The notes under the pieces are model-generated. The model had not been told where the DNA came from. It did not search any database and worked only from the letters and a program-made list of their open reading frames with translations. Positions 6,536 through 7,364 of a stretch of 7,364 bases of DNA are shown piece after piece. Where the stretch lies: positions 1 through 7,364 of the forward strand of contig QHOD01000173.1 in the NCBI GenBank assembly GCA_003218615.1. Direction: 5' to 3'. Source of the stretch: Verrucomicrobiota bacterium. Lineage in GTDB: Bacteria; Verrucomicrobiota; Verrucomicrobiia; Chthoniobacterales; UBA10450. Position 1 is the first letter of the stretch, and every line of letters begins with the position of its first letter. Made by a program: the position numbers and the translations under genes.

Positions 6536-6839
6536 CCCCGTTTTTAGAAGTGAAAGAATAGACACGAGAGACAACGCTGCATCGGTTCCCTCACCAGGCT
6601 GATTCTCAAAACTTACGGCGTCATCTACGGAGAACGCGTAGCCGTTTGCGTTCAGCTTGCCATGAACCAGATCCACGAACGGATTAAACCGTTGCTCCTT
6701 TTTCACGGCTCTTGTTCCGGTAATCGTACTGCAGGCTGCTGCAAAATTTCTTTCCAAGTTTGAAGCGTGACCCGTCGAGGAAAACAGGAGTTCGTACGAG
6801 AGGCGATTAACTACCTGCCGCTTTGGGATTCAGGCCCGC
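6536..6839 (-). other. Gap with a protein-like open stretch, possible gene remnant
   Basis: No complete gene is recognised in these 304 bases. The frame that leads into the glycosidase is open from 6829, with a TTG at 6757 but no ATG. Its translation contains FNPFVDLVHGKLNANG and YAFSVDDAVSFENQPGEG (about 6585-6690), which have the balanced composition of real protein rather than random frame. I suspect the decayed end of a beta-rich gene like the one upstream, or the 5' region of the glycosidase mRNA. Two small dyads are present: AACGG/CCGTT around 6678-6693 and a TGCAG/CTGCA hairpin near 6730-6745. No convincing promoter is seen. Confidence 0.4.
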
Positions 6840-7364
6840 TCAGGGATGAGGTGGTTGCTGCCGCCCGTGAAGCGTTGGCTGAAGCACTGGACCGGGGGTG
6901 GCGATCCCGAAGAAAGTGAAGTTGTATTTTTTGGCGGGCAGAGGGTTGCCACCCGCATCGGTCAGATCGGCGTCCAGGAGAAGTCGTCCCTTATCCAGCA
7001 GGCCCCGCTGCCAGACTCGAAACTTCTTCCCGGTGGTTTTGTTCCGATCCACGCCGTTTACGGAGACTAGCGTCCCTTGGAAGGTACCCAAGGCATCGTC
7101 CCCCGTCACCCGGTAGAAAACATTCGTCAGATCGGCGCCGCCGCCGGAGTCGATGTAGGGGTGGGGCGGATAATAGCTCCACCTGCCGCCGCCAACGTAG
7201 GCGCCGTTAGGGGGAACCGGCAACCCCGTGTCTTTGTTGAACAGGTCGAACGTTTTCGTCGTGACATTGCCGATCTTGAAGATGCCGTTGGCGGCGCTTG
7301 TACCCGGGTTCACCTGGTCAATCCTCACCGTAGCGCCGTTCGAAAGGTTGTGCGCACCCAACGT
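6840..7364 (-). CDS. C-terminal end of a beta-rich protein with FCCH-like domain
   Basis: The frame enters from beyond the right edge and gives 174 residues before TGA, so the N-terminus is missing. The first part, AHNLSNGATVRIDQVNPG then ANGIFKIGNVTTKTFDLF (residues 4-42), follows the pattern of the short 'ubiquitin-activating E1 FCCH-like' beta repeats found in phage and surface proteins (HGLSNGxxVxIxxVxG, ANGxFxVxxVTxxTFxL). Next come a Gly/Pro-rich stretch (PPNGAYVGGGRWSYYPPHPY) and a second beta-rich segment, DLTNVFYRVTGDDALG to AKKYNFTFFG, that I do not recognise. It ends in a Pro/Gln/His-rich tail. It is probably an exported or surface protein; the function is unknown. It lies in the same direction as the glycosidase and 304 bases before it. 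The stop may be premature if the open stretch at 6585-6690 once belonged to this gene. Confidence 0.7.
   Translation of the reverse strand, partial: TLGAHNLSNGATVRIDQVNPGTSAANGIFKIGNVTTKTFDLFNKDTGLPVPPNGAYVGGGRWSYYPPHPYIDSGGGADLTNVFYRVTGDDALGTFQGTLVSVNGVDRNKTTGKKFRVWQRGLLDKGRLLLDADLTDAGGNPLPAKKYNFTFFGIATPGPVLQPTLHGRQQPPHP

Overview
This is about 7.4 kb of moderately GC-rich bacterial chromosome. It has dense genes, short intergenic gaps and few good Shine-Dalgarno sites. The gene set is a class II fumarase, a WalJ/YycJ-like metallo-beta-lactamase-fold protein, a secreted clan GH-A glycosidase, an FCCH-like beta-rich protein and a small lipoprotein. Together with the AT-rich intergenic repeats, this looks like a free-living Gram-negative bacterium, and my best guess is a soil Verrucomicrobiota relative. 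That assignment is inference from gene style; there is no rRNA or marker gene to settle it.

Layout. At the left edge, a small lipoprotein runs off the window on the minus strand. Diverging from it on the plus strand is a run of three genes: a PmtA/RsmA-like SAM methyltransferase that starts with GTG directly after a hairpin, fumC, which overlaps it by ATGA, and a small VOC-fold protein 41 bases further on. This run ends in an AT-rich inverted-repeat terminator.

Four minus-strand genes then face it. Nearest the terminator is an unusual single protein joining a GNAT acetyltransferase to a class I methyltransferase-like domain. Next comes an MBL-fold protein whose HxHxDH metal-binding block is missing in frame. 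Then comes a secreted GH-A glycosidase with both catalytic glutamates present. Last is the C-terminal end of a beta-rich protein with an FCCH-like segment, cut by the right edge. The 304-base gap between the last two contains an open, protein-like stretch in frame with the glycosidase, which may be a decayed gene end.

How the genes relate. Only the methyltransferase and fumarase are clearly coupled, through the ATGA overlap. The glycosidase and the FCCH-like protein lie in the same direction and are plausibly both exported carbohydrate-active or surface proteins. I see no CRISPR array, tRNA, rRNA, transposase or defence system. The most notable points are the MBL protein without its metal motif, the GNAT-methyltransferase fusion, the hairpin with a distant GGAGG at the methyltransferase start, and the two intergenic repeat structures.
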